From: Quercus robur
Taxonomy: Eukaryota; Streptophyta; Magnoliopsida; Fagales; Fagaceae
Length of the DNA: 64,000 nt
NCBI RefSeq assembly: GCF_932294415.1
Contig: NC_065544.1
Location: 24,341,351-24,405,350, forward strand
Direction of reading: 5' to 3'
Shown here: positions 58,201 to 64,000 of the stretch, piece by piece
Numbering within the stretch: position 1 is the first letter of the stretch
Layout of the letters: each line of letters begins with the position of its first letter
Position numbers and translations under genes: made by a program
The notes under the pieces: model-generated
The model's database searches: none
Seen by the model: only the letters and a program-made list of their open reading frames with translations
What the model was told of the DNA's origin: nothing

Positions 58201-61028
58201 CTGGTTTGAAACACTAAGTATGGACGAATAAATCAGATAGACAATTAGCAGAAGTGTTGAATAATAGATGTGGATTGGTATTGCATGTGTAAGAAAAGTG
58301 GAGAATATATGAATCACTTGCTTCTTAGTTGTGATGTTGCTAGAGACTTGTGGGCTATGATTTTGTGTCTTTTTAGGGTTCAATAGGTCATGCCTAGAAG
58401 AGTGGTTGATTTGTTGGCTTGTTGGAAACGACAATTTAGACAAAATCATAATGTACATTTTTGGCTTGCAATTCCTCTGTCTCATGAGGTGTATTTGGAG
58501 GGAAACACCACCTGAAGTTTCAAAGGGTGTGAGAATTCGGTTTTGGAAATGAAGTTTTCGCTCTTGAGATCATTATATGATGGAATAGCTTCCACCACAT
58601 ATTATTCTTTTTCAATTTTATTTGAGCTTATTGATCTTTCTAGTTTAACTGTTACTTTTTGTTTATCTCTGGTGTCCATCTCGTATAAATGGGTTGTGCC
58701 TCGTTTGTACTTTTTCAATAATTATTTCCTTATTTTTAAAAAACTGGAGGAAGATATCATATTATACGTCCAAATACCTTTGGGAATGGAGAACCTACGG
58801 TCTCTTTTCTCCCCCTTCTTCAAGGGCTCGTGAATACCAAAAATTTCAGAGAATCGTAAGATTACCATCCCATCCTCAATACACAAAACAGGCAGTGGTG
58901 TAGAGCCTTTCCCATCCAATGACTCTTCCTGACTTTGAGGTACTTCCTGCTGGAACTCATGAATTTTAAAAAATAAAAACAAAAAGTAAACATCAACATA
59001 TTTATTAAAGAGTAAAATAGAATATACTGACCAGCAATGTAGACAATTCAGAGAGTAGTGCAAATGATATGTTACTTTTTTCTATGGTTGCCATTGAAAG
59101 CATATGGTGATTAAGATAATAATTAATACGCTGAAAATGATGATCATAACTAAGTCCATAATATTACATATACACTACATGACAATTAGTTTTAGCTTAA
59201 ATGGCACTTCCCCTATATGAATGAGACAGAAGGTCAGGTCAAGAATTCAAGACCCAGTAATTGCATGTGTAACTTACCAATCAAAAATTACATGTACAAA
59301 AGTAGCATATATAATGCCAAAAGTACATCCAAAAAAATTTAGGGAAAAAAGAGTAAAAGAGCATAAAATTCATTGCGTTGTGTGTATTTAATGAGGTCGG
59401 TATGTCAAACCGAGTTCGTTTTTGGCAAGATTGTTGGTGTGGTGACCAATCCTTGAAAAGAGGCTTTCCTGCTTTGTATGAGAACTCCACAGATCAGGAA
59501 GCTTCCATGGAATCCTTGATGGTCAGGTAGGTCGAGGGAGAGAGGTGAAGTTGGGATGCATGGTTCTCTCGGGATTTTAATGATTTGGAGGTGGATTTGG
59601 TGGCTGCCTTTCTTCATCTTCTAGACTCTCATATTCCTTCGACTACGGGTGGAGATTGGGTGCGATGGAGGTTCGAGAAAAATGGGGAGTTTTGCATGTG
59701 CCGGTGTAGTGGGGGTGGATCACCTTCTAATACACTATAAGGAAGCTTATCAATTGTGGTGTCTTGTATTTAGATCATTTGGTATTTCTTGAGTCTTACT
59801 AGAGTGTGAAAGATCTTTTGTAAAACACTTGTTGAATATTTGGAATATGGTTTCGTTTGCTTGATGTGGATTATTTGACGAGAGCAAAATAAGCATATGT
59901 TTGGAGATATGGAGAGTACAAGGGACCAGCTTCCAGCTTATTTTGTTGGCACTTTGTTTGACTAGTCTTGTGCTTTGGGGATCATGAATAGAGATTCCAT
60001 TCCAATGTTTATTAAGTCTCTATCTTTTTGTACAAATTTTTGTATTTTTTGTAATTCAAGCTACTTCATGCCTTTCTTTTAATGAAGTATTCTCTTTTCA
60101 ATAACATATCCATACTGGTGCTTCGAAACTCAGGCCTTATAATCCTCGTTTTCAAATATCCCAATCCATACTTGGCCCTACATTAAATTCATTAAAGAAA
60201 AATAAAATTACCCGAAACATGGAAAGATTTATTTAAACAGTACACCAATTGCCTCTCGCAAGACATGGGCAAGCACGAATACAGAGACAAAACCATTTAT
60301 TATTCCTTGGCTCAGCCATGAAGTATATACCTAGAATCAACTTCATAAATGTCACACAAAGTAAACTCATGAGCACGTCAACCATTCTATACACTCAATC
60401 TCATTGATGCTGATTCCATTTGCAATGTATATTGGGGAATGCCCAGTGACTTTCATTTTTTTAGTTAATATTTACAAACTATTTACTTACTAGAAAGAAA
60501 ATAAAATATTAAAAGGAAAAACTTTACCTCCAAAGGAAAACTCCTCCAACCCACTACCATGGAAATTGATAAAACCATTGGTCTACTTTTTATCACTTGA
60601 CCTATTTAATAAGTCATGTGACTTGTATAAATTATACATGTGGATGGTTTTATGAGTTGCCACCTAAAGGATTGGAGGAGGTTTTTCCAAACCAATTTGG
60701 AGAAAACTTTATCCAAATTAAAATTTGTGGTACACCACTTTCAATCATGCCACTCAAACTTAAAAAAGCTTTCAGCTTCATAATACCCATCAAAAAATTT
60801 GTCTTTCTAAAAATAAACATCTTAGAGGTAAAAGCAAAAATACTCTGGAACAGAAAATAAACACAAGAAAAAACAAATAACAACAAAAAAGGTAAAAAGA
60901 TCACAAACTGACCTGGAATTCTTCTAAATCGACAGCCAACTTTTCAGCTTCTAGGGAGGCATGTTGTAAATCATCATCAAAAGACTTCTCACTTTCAGAA
61001 ACCACACCAAGAATTTCACCCTGGTCAC
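32210..61028 (-). CDS. TFIID subunit TAF1 (16 exons, N-terminus beyond window)
   Basis: TAF1 is the scaffold of the general transcription factor TFIID. It binds TBP and acetylated histones in the nucleus, and plant homologues (HAF1/TAF1) have been assigned histone acetyltransferase activity. Sixteen exons join without a frame break into 1,689 residues. The order is the acidic N-terminal part, the DUF3591 core (from about residue 340) with an embedded ubiquitin-like domain (496-572), and a Lys-rich coiled-coil-like stretch. A C-X2-C-X4-H-X6-C zinc knuckle (Cys1236, Cys1239, His1244, Cys1251), a basic low-complexity region and one bromodomain (1570-1689) follow. One bromodomain plus a ubiquitin-like insert is the plant form. 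Plant TAF1 is about 1,900 residues, so roughly 200 N-terminal residues are missing beyond the right edge. Intron lengths run from under 100 bp to 5.8 kb. No disabling change was seen. Confidence 0.93.
33112..33137. repeat. (CT)n microsatellite
   Basis: About 13 CT dinucleotides in the last TAF1 intron. Confidence 0.9.
33419..34402 (-). CDS. TAF1 exon: second half of zinc knuckle and basic linker
   Basis: 328 codons in phase 0. It opens [13 protein letters not shown], completing the zinc knuckle with His and the last Cys. It continues with Lys/Pro-rich low-complexity sequence, then K-R-I-V-E-L-S and a Lys/Arg/Glu run (residues about 1505-1560), likely helical. It ends K-R-R-K-G-G-E at a GAG|GTACTG donor. 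Confidence 0.95.
34497..34553 (-). CDS. TAF1 57-bp micro-exon: first half of zinc knuckle
   Basis: Exactly 19 codons, [19 protein letters not shown], between an AG acceptor and CAG|GTGTGT. It supplies the first two Cys ligands. Skipping it would keep frame but destroy the knuckle. Confidence 0.95.
35915..37053. mobile_element. hAT-like element nested in the L1 fragment
   Basis: The ends CAACGTTATGAATACC and (reverse) CAATGTTTTGAATTTTG form a short TIR. The flanks CTATAGAG (35907-35914) and GTATAGAG (37054-37061) match at 7 of 8 positions. Removing it restores the L1 reading [10 protein letters not shown]. The interior contains CCGGCCGGA-type palindromic words, an (AAT)n tract at 36008-36046 and a large internal duplication. 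Confidence 0.75.
36182..36883. repeat. Tandem duplication of about 350 bp
   Basis: Two adjacent copies start with TTTACTTGCAAAAGTCT at 36182 and 36534 and both run to GAGAAGAATACCCAA. They are clearly more than 90 percent alike by eye and differ mainly in C-run and T-run length. The duplication lies wholly inside the nested hAT-like element. Confidence 0.85.
37835..38031. mobile_element. Possible Harbinger-like MITE
   Basis: The left end GGGTATGTTTGGATGG and the right end, in reverse, GGGTTGTTTGGTAG resemble Tourist/Harbinger termini about 200 bp apart. The 3-bp flanks (TAA and TTG) do not match, so this is tentative. Confidence 0.35.
38150..38179. repeat. (AT)n microsatellite
   Basis: About 14 AT dinucleotides within a TAF1 intron. 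Confidence 0.9.
38305..38990 (-). mobile_element. L1 LINE 3' fragment, same strand as TAF1
   Basis: The minus strand reads [18 protein letters not shown] and, later, [10 protein letters not shown], the zf-RVT region of plant L1. It ends at a T-rich run (poly(A) on the minus strand) near 38305. The upstream part is lost. Confidence 0.75.
39489..40245. mobile_element. hAT-type MITE in a TAF1 intron
   Basis: The ends CAGGGACGGACCCAGG and (reverse) CAGGGACAGACCTAAG are inverted copies, followed by GGGGCCCGGGCCCCC and GAGGGGCCGGAG. The flanking 8-mers TTGGGGGA and GCCGGGGA agree only partly, so the target duplication is weak. The interior is AT-rich and non-coding. Confidence 0.6.
40399..40521 (-). 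CDS. TAF1 exon ending at a GC donor
   Basis: 41 codons in phase 0, [10 protein letters not shown] then [12 protein letters not shown]. The exon ends AAG followed by GCAAGT, the consensus of a GC-AG intron. A weaker GT alternative six bases earlier (AAA|GTCAAG) would also keep frame and drop Val-Lys. Confidence 0.88.
40684..40868 (-). CDS. TAF1 exon: Lys-rich segment
   Basis: It begins with the last two bases of an Asp codon and reads [12 protein letters not shown], then [11 protein letters not shown]. It ends K-D-M-K-E at GAG|GTAAGA. The 185-bp length and phase agree with both neighbours. Confidence 0.92.
41273..41753 (-). CDS. TAF1 exon: conserved helical region and acidic stretch
   Basis: It starts V-L-L-K-F-D-V and contains the highly conserved [15 protein letters not shown] and [13 protein letters not shown] motifs. 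Then come the acidic [11 protein letters not shown] and [10 protein letters not shown]. The end M-E-(D) is split by a phase-1 intron (ATGGAAG|GTATTG). Confidence 0.95.
43465..44690 (-). mobile_element. L1 LINE fragment, same strand as TAF1
   Basis: On the minus strand, [11 protein letters not shown] is the reverse-transcriptase catalytic box (usually F-A-D-D). It is followed by [19 protein letters not shown] and F-P-R-D-F-L-W-G. Then come [10 protein letters not shown] and the zf-RVT part [12 protein letters not shown]. Order and strand are consistent. Stops and shifts are frequent. Confidence 0.8.
45542..45748 (-). CDS. TAF1 exon: DUF3591 C-terminal part
   Basis: 69 codons with [20 protein letters not shown], one of the most conserved TAF1 stretches. 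It ends in [13 protein letters not shown]. Splice sites are TTGTAG acceptor and CGGGAG|GTATGT donor. Confidence 0.95.
45975..46178 (-). CDS. TAF1 exon: DUF3591 (Y-R-L-K-H-L-G-I region)
   Basis: 68 codons starting [18 protein letters not shown]. It continues R-L-P-D-E-A-I and [15 protein letters not shown], and ends A-C-V-V-Q at CAG|GTAAAA. Confidence 0.95.
48703..50135 (+). mobile_element. L1 LINE fragment inserted in the RTE copy
   Basis: It opens [11 protein letters not shown] and continues [11 protein letters not shown]. Then come the RT motifs [27 protein letters not shown] and [11 protein letters not shown]. It is degenerate, with internal deletions. The 3' part carries a 37-bp direct repeat. 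Confidence 0.8.
50001..50129. repeat. 37-bp perfect direct repeat
   Basis: Copies at 50001-50037 and 50093-50129 start GTACCCATCTAAGGGTGG and are identical, 55 bp apart, inside the L1 fragment (the K-G-G-Q-V-T-L-I-N segment). Confidence 0.9.
50213..50830 (-). mobile_element. L1 LINE 3' fragment, minus strand
   Basis: A long poly(T) at 50211-50234 is the poly(A) end. The minus strand encodes [17 protein letters not shown] and [11 protein letters not shown], the zf-RVT region of plant L1. Confidence 0.75.
51979..52071 (-). CDS. TAF1 exon: [10 protein letters not shown] segment
   Basis: 31 codons, [16 protein letters not shown] then I-W-S-E-D-E-L, ending K-P-E-D at GAT|GTGAGT. It is followed on the transcript by a 5.8-kb transposon-filled intron. 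Confidence 0.92.
52254..52463 (-). CDS. TAF1 exon: DUF3591 (S-P-G-S-K region)
   Basis: 70 codons from [12 protein letters not shown] through Y-M-A-R-E-F-R-A-F and [14 protein letters not shown], ending H-A-N-L-Q at CAG|GTCATC. Confidence 0.95.
53319..53655 (-). CDS. TAF1 exon: DUF3591 core (G-M-G-A-R-L motif)
   Basis: 112 codons after a one-base partial codon. It reads [37 protein letters not shown] and T-D-Y-L-L-V-R-S. It ends [11 protein letters not shown] at CAG|GTTTGC. This is the heart of the conserved TAF1 fold. Confidence 0.95.
54035..54272 (-). CDS. TAF1 exon: second half of ubiquitin-like domain
   Basis: It reads (D)[19 protein letters not shown], then P-N-S-L-L-H-L-V-R, a ubiquitin-like C-terminal half. 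It continues into [21 protein letters not shown](E). Split codons at both ends match the neighbours (AC start, GA end). Confidence 0.94.
54439..54641 (-). CDS. TAF1 exon: first half of ubiquitin-like domain
   Basis: It starts (N)[17 protein letters not shown], a signature of TAF1. The ubiquitin-like domain then opens with [11 protein letters not shown] and continues [11 protein letters not shown]. It ends in a phase-1 split codon at CTAG|GTTGTC. Confidence 0.94.
55171..55216. repeat. (CT)n(CA)n compound microsatellite
   Basis: About 12 CT units run directly into about 11 CA units, in a TAF1 intron. Confidence 0.92.
55981..56070. repeat. 45-bp tandem duplication
   Basis: Two 45-bp copies starting AACAAACCCCAAACTTTCC are adjacent and differ only at the last base. 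Non-coding, in a TAF1 intron. Confidence 0.9.
56195..56840 (+). mobile_element. L1 LINE 3' fragment in a TAF1 intron
   Basis: The plus strand reads [11 protein letters not shown] and [20 protein letters not shown] (the zf-RVT Cys/His motif), then C-terminal L1 sequence. It ends near TTTCTTATTTACTTCTC, the usual plant L1 3' end. It stops about 40 bp from the donor of the large TAF1 exon. Confidence 0.8.
56879..57980 (-). CDS. TAF1 large exon: acidic region into DUF3591
   Basis: 366 full codons plus split codons at both ends. It opens (D)[19 protein letters not shown]. The middle is acidic and less conserved. Near the end are W-F-D-K-I-I-W-E and [10 protein letters not shown], which open the conserved core. 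It ends M-K-L-K-L-S-(N) at the donor AGCAA|GTAAGT. Confidence 0.95.
58262..58742 (+). mobile_element. L1 LINE 3' fragment close to a TAF1 splice donor
   Basis: It reads [16 protein letters not shown], then [13 protein letters not shown] and [12 protein letters not shown]. It ends in a short A run at about 58737-58742, only about 35 bp from the exon at 58778. Antisense to TAF1. Confidence 0.78.
58778..58946 (-). CDS. TAF1 exon with tandem CAGCAG acceptor
   Basis: 56 codons plus one base, E-V-P-Q-S-Q-E-E-S, then [13 protein letters not shown] and [12 protein letters not shown]. It ends I-P-K-(D) at AAAG|GTATTT. The acceptor is CAGCAG, so the exon may also start 3 bp earlier at 58949 and add one Gln without a frame change. 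Confidence 0.92.
59205..59290 (+). mobile_element. Possible SINE remnant
   Basis: An A-box-like TTAGCTTAAATGGCAC (59189-59205) and a B-box-like AATTCAAGACC (59245-59255) lie about 45 bp apart. No clear target duplication. Tentative. Confidence 0.3.
59395..60110 (+). mobile_element. L1 LINE 3' fragment in a TAF1 intron
   Basis: The plus strand shows [24 protein letters not shown] and [14 protein letters not shown], typical of the L1 RT-to-zf-RVT linker. The 3' end is around TTTAATGAAGTATTCTC at about 60100. Confidence 0.72.
60521..60712. mobile_element. Small foldback MITE
   Basis: The arms contain ACTTTACCTCCAAA then GGAAAACTCCTCCAA. In reverse on the right is AGTTTTCTCCAAATTGG then GGAAAAACCTCCTCCAA. 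The gap-containing match spans about 40 bp per arm. Its right side lies about 200 bp from the TAF1 exon at 60913. Confidence 0.5.
60913..61028 (-). CDS. TAF1 most upstream exon in the window
   Basis: 38 codons after a two-base partial codon, [10 protein letters not shown], then [10 protein letters not shown] and L-E-E-F-Q. It lies between TTATTTCAG and CAG|GTCAGT. The phase matches the next exon exactly. Assignment rests on splice signals and frame more than on sequence conservation. Confidence 0.85.
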
Positions 61029-61536
61029 CTGAAATAAGCACGCTTAAAGAAGTCGAACATCAAAACAAAAGGCTAGGAAAGTAAAAGTTTTAAAAGTGAG
61101 AAACTACCAAATATTTGACAGCCACCATAATGATGGTAGTAGACATAATGATCTCAACCAAACCAATGATTCCACACAATTGGACCTAAACATCCCTTTC
61201 AATTAAATGACCTCTAATGAGCCCACTAATTGGACACTTTTTTGTCATACATACAAGACTTTAGAACATTATGCTTTGTGTTGAGAGACTCAAATACAAG
61301 AGAAAATGCATAGCTGTAATACAGTTTATGAAACAAGATGTTGTGAATTGCAAATTATTTTATCTTAGACTAAGCTTCAATTCAAGCCCTCCAACTTTAG
61401 GTTTGCAGACAATTAGGCCCCTATAGCTCTGATTTTAGCAATCCCAACCCTGAAGTTTCAGCTTGGTGCCAATTTGGTCCCTCCATCCATCTCCTTTAAT
61501 ATGATGCTGTTAGATATCATGAGTTTCATGTTACCA

Positions 61537-61654
61537 TTGCCAAGAGCCTTGTAGCTCAACTAGTTGGCACCTCCTAGTGTTTCTAAAAAGATATCCAGGG
61601 TTTAAATCCCCCCATCCCCAACTATTGAATTATAAAAATAAATAAATAAATAAG
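61537..61654 (+). mobile_element. tRNA-derived SINE, second copy
   Basis: It carries TAGCTCAACTAGTTGGCA and the B-box-like GGGTTTAAATCC, then CCCCATCCCCAACTATTGAA and an (AAAT)n tail. It is flanked by GTTTCATGTTACCA (61523-61536) and GTTTCATGTGACCA (61655-61668), which match at 13 of 14. Same family as the SINE at 2450. It lies in the next upstream TAF1 intron. Confidence 0.78.
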
Positions 61655-61668
61655 GTTTCATGTGACCA

Positions 61669-62639
61669 CTAATGACATCGTCTTGGGAGAAATATTCAAG
61701 AAAAAAAAATAGATGGAAATTAAATACAACCACCATTGAGGACTAGCAACTAGGATTGTTAAGATTCTGACCAAAACCAACAAAACCAGCCCAAGCCAAG
61801 CCAAACCAACTGACTCTAGATGCTTCCGATGGTAAAAAATTTGAATTTCAGTTTCTTTCTTTCTTTCTTCCTTTTTTTTTTTTTTTTTTTTTTACAATTA
61901 CTGACTCGGGCTGATGCGGTCATCAGTTTCGATTTTAAGGTTATGACAAAACCACACTAAACCATATATATATATATATATAAAGCATATATTTTATTAA
62001 ATACATATATATAAATATATATATATATTTTTTTTTTAATTTTACTAGTACAAAACACCACCCCACGCTAACCCCCACAACCCCCATGATTTTTCCTCAC
62101 CCCCTTCATCTCTTTTCCTCAACAACTCAGATCTTGCCTGCCTTGGTCACCACCTTCACCTCCTCGAACTCCAGTCAACACCTACTCAGCCCAGACCACC
62201 GCACTCAAACTCAAAGAGAGCAAAGCTTTCAAAGTCCAAATCAAACACAGCAAAGCCAATCCATCAAAGCAAGAACAGAAAAGAAGAAAATGGGTTGTGT
62301 TATTCAAGAACAGAGAGGGAAGACTGGAAGAGCTTGTGAATGGATTGAAGAGCTCCTTAGCCCAACCCATCCCTCCATGCTCTAGATCAATGGTCAACGT
62401 TTTTCTTTTCTAGAAAACGAGATTATAAATGCTGTGATTATTTATTTTCTGTGGGGATAACTCTTTTGATTTGTTGTAGGTAAACTTGTTGGAACCGTGT
62501 TGTTTTCTCTTGCAACACCGACCAAACTGATCACATTGTACCCAAAAACTGAGACCAACGAAGTCCGGCTTCCTCCCTCCTAGCAATGTGGTTGGTGCAG
62601 TTCAAAATGGCCTCTAAAGGCCAACCACACCAGCAAGCA
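61669..62639. other. TAF1 intron sequence, no gene
   Basis: It contains poly(T) near 61868-61894, AT-rich tracts at 61965-62040, then a C/A-rich block to about 62400 with an unrecognised open frame (62086-62385). I found no TAF1 exon here. The block could be part of an unassigned element. Confidence 0.4.
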
Positions 62640-63160
62640 GAATTGAGAAATTGAAAAGAAATTTCCTTTGGGGTGACATGGGGGATGGGCTTAAGCATCA
62701 TTTGGGGGGCTGGAATACAGTGTGTACTCCTATTGCTAATGGCAGATTGGATGCTAGAAGGTTAGTAACCTTTAACCAGGCCTTCCTGGGTAAATGGAAA
62801 TGGTGTTTTGAAACAGAGGCATTGCAGTTGTGGAGGCGTATAGTAGCTGTGAAATATGGAGAGGGGCAGGGAGGTTTGTGCATGAAGAATGTTCATGGAA
62901 CTCATGGCTGTCACTAATGGAAAGTTATTAGCTTAGGGTGGGACAAGTTCCTGCAGTGTATACACATTGAGGCAGGTTTGCGCGGTTAAGTTCAGATTTG
63001 GCGTGACAGTTGGTGTGGTGACCTACCATTGAGGATAGCCTTTTCTACTTATCAAAAAAAATAGAGGATAGCCTTTTCTGACTTGTACAGTTGTTCATTA
63101 GACCGAGATGCTTTGGTTGGCTCCTTGTCAAGAAAGGCTCCTTTACATACCTTTCTTTTC
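62640..63160 (+). mobile_element. L1 LINE fragment, plus strand
   Basis: It reads I-E-K-L-K-R-N-F-L-W-G-D-M-G-D-G, then F-N-Q-A-F-L-G-K-W-K-W-C-F and W-R-R-I-V-A-V-K-Y-G. It continues to D-S-W-C-G-D-L-P-L-R-I-A-F-S, where a 17-bp insertion interrupts it. Confidence 0.8.
63047..63063. mobile_element. Minimal L1-like 3'-end insertion
   Basis: The 17-bp insert ACTTATCAAAAAAAATA is flanked by identical 16-bp copies of GAGGATAGCCTTTTCT (63031-63046 and 63064-63079). The insert looks like the last bases of a plant L1 3' end plus poly(A). Removing insert and one copy restores the host L1 frame L-R-I-A-F-S-D-L-Y. Confidence 0.7.
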
Positions 63161-63164
63161 CTTA

Positions 63165-63970
63165 AATTGTCAATTGTCAAACATTTCCCCAAAAGGCTGC
63201 AGTCCATACAAAGAAAGCCACTCTAGAAGAAATCTTCTGCTTCCAAATGCTCTACCAAAGGAAACTTGATCACAATGGCCAGCAAGAAGATGGTAATGTA
63301 CACTAACCATAAACCCCTTACTCTTATTAGGCAGCCAGCACCTCTTATCTTCCCCAATCCCCCTTACAGGTGTGCCATAAATGGTATCCATGGAACTCCA
63401 AAAACCTTCCAATTCCCAATCATGCACATCCTTGAAGAAATGCATATCCCAACGAAGGACTCCATTGGTGTACCTCAATAGATCAGCCACACTTGCCTCC
63501 TTGTTTCGAAAAATCCTAAATAATTCAAGATAGCAGTCAGCAAGAATAGTTGTTATACACCACCAGTCTAGCCAGAACTGCACTTTTGATCCATCTCCAA
63601 TTTCAAACAAGATAAATTGAGACAAAGAGGGCCACCCCCATCTAATACTTTTCCACAAACTGACTCCATAGGGACCAGAGATTGAGCTAGAACACCAACC
63701 ACCCCATTCACATCCATACTTTACCTCTATCACTTGACGTCACAAGGCATCCCTTTCTTGCCCAAATCTCCACAACCATTTCCCTAATAAAGCTACATTA
63801 AAAAGTCTCAGATTCCTAATCCCCAAGCCACCTGAAGAAAGTGGAGCACAAACAATAGCCCATTTAACAAGATGAAATTTGGGTTCTTTTTGTTCACTTT
63901 CATGAACCTTTTGTAATTCTTTAGACTTCTTTGTGTTCACTTTCATGTACCTTTTGTAATCAAGACTTCT
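63165..63970 (-). mobile_element. L1 LINE fragment, minus strand
   Basis: The minus strand reads [18 protein letters not shown] and [12 protein letters not shown]. It continues with M-I-E-V-K-Y-G-C-E-W-G-G-W-C and V-Q-F-W-L-D-W-W-C. A long frame (63170-63733, 187 codons) survives. It overlaps in content with the adjacent plus-strand fragment but faces it tail to tail. Confidence 0.82.
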
Positions 63971-64000
63971 TCGTTTTGACTTTCATGTACATGTAGTCTT

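Noticed and set aside
61029..64000. Search for further upstream TAF1 exons
   Set aside because: No minus-strand segment with AG/GT borders and TAF1-like acidic sequence was found. The interval holds a SINE and L1 pieces, so the N-terminal exons must lie beyond the window.

Overview
This window is plant nuclear DNA, almost certainly from a eudicot and probably a woody one; I cannot name the species. The evidence is spliced genes with GT-AG introns, a plant-type TAF1 (one bromodomain, embedded ubiquitin-like domain), long AT-rich stretches, and dense plant transposons (L1 and RTE LINEs, Ty1/copia, hAT, Mutator-like, Harbinger-like, tRNA-derived SINEs). No bacterial, phage, CRISPR or organellar gene content was seen.

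Two host genes are well supported. The first is an intronless plus-strand gene (11831-12973) for a DUF7870-type, methyltransferase-like, probably membrane-anchored protein. The second is a minus-strand gene for TFIID subunit TAF1. Sixteen coding exons between 32210 and 61028 join in frame to 1,689 residues and end at the bromodomain and stop. The N-terminal part lies beyond position 64000. All introns are GT-AG except the one between 40399 and 34553, which appears to use a GC donor. The large TAF1 introns are packed with LINE fragments in both orientations.

Layout: 1-3.2 kb has no firm gene, one SINE and two weak exon candidates. 3.2-11 kb is a row of terminal-inverted-repeat elements, including a Pack-MULE carrying pieces of two host genes. 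11-13 kb holds the DUF7870 gene. 14-20.5 kb has more DNA transposons (a TIR element, a foldback MITE, a Harbinger-like element, twin hAT MITEs) and a splicing-factor pseudogene. 20.9-25.4 kb is a decayed copia element. 25.6-31.8 kb is an L1 remnant split by a 4-kb hAT-like element whose interior is a giant inverted minisatellite. 32.2-61 kb is TAF1 with nested intronic transposons. 61-64 kb is the next TAF1 intron, with a SINE and L1 pieces.

The most unusual features are the giant foldback element at 26133-30152, the double-capture Pack-MULE at 8853-10432, the GC-AG intron of TAF1, and a tiny L1-like insertion of 17 bp with a 16-bp target duplication at 63031-63079. Exon borders come from reading frame, splice dinucleotides and remembered family conservation. 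Transposon borders come from paired terminal and target-site repeats where stated, and are otherwise approximate.
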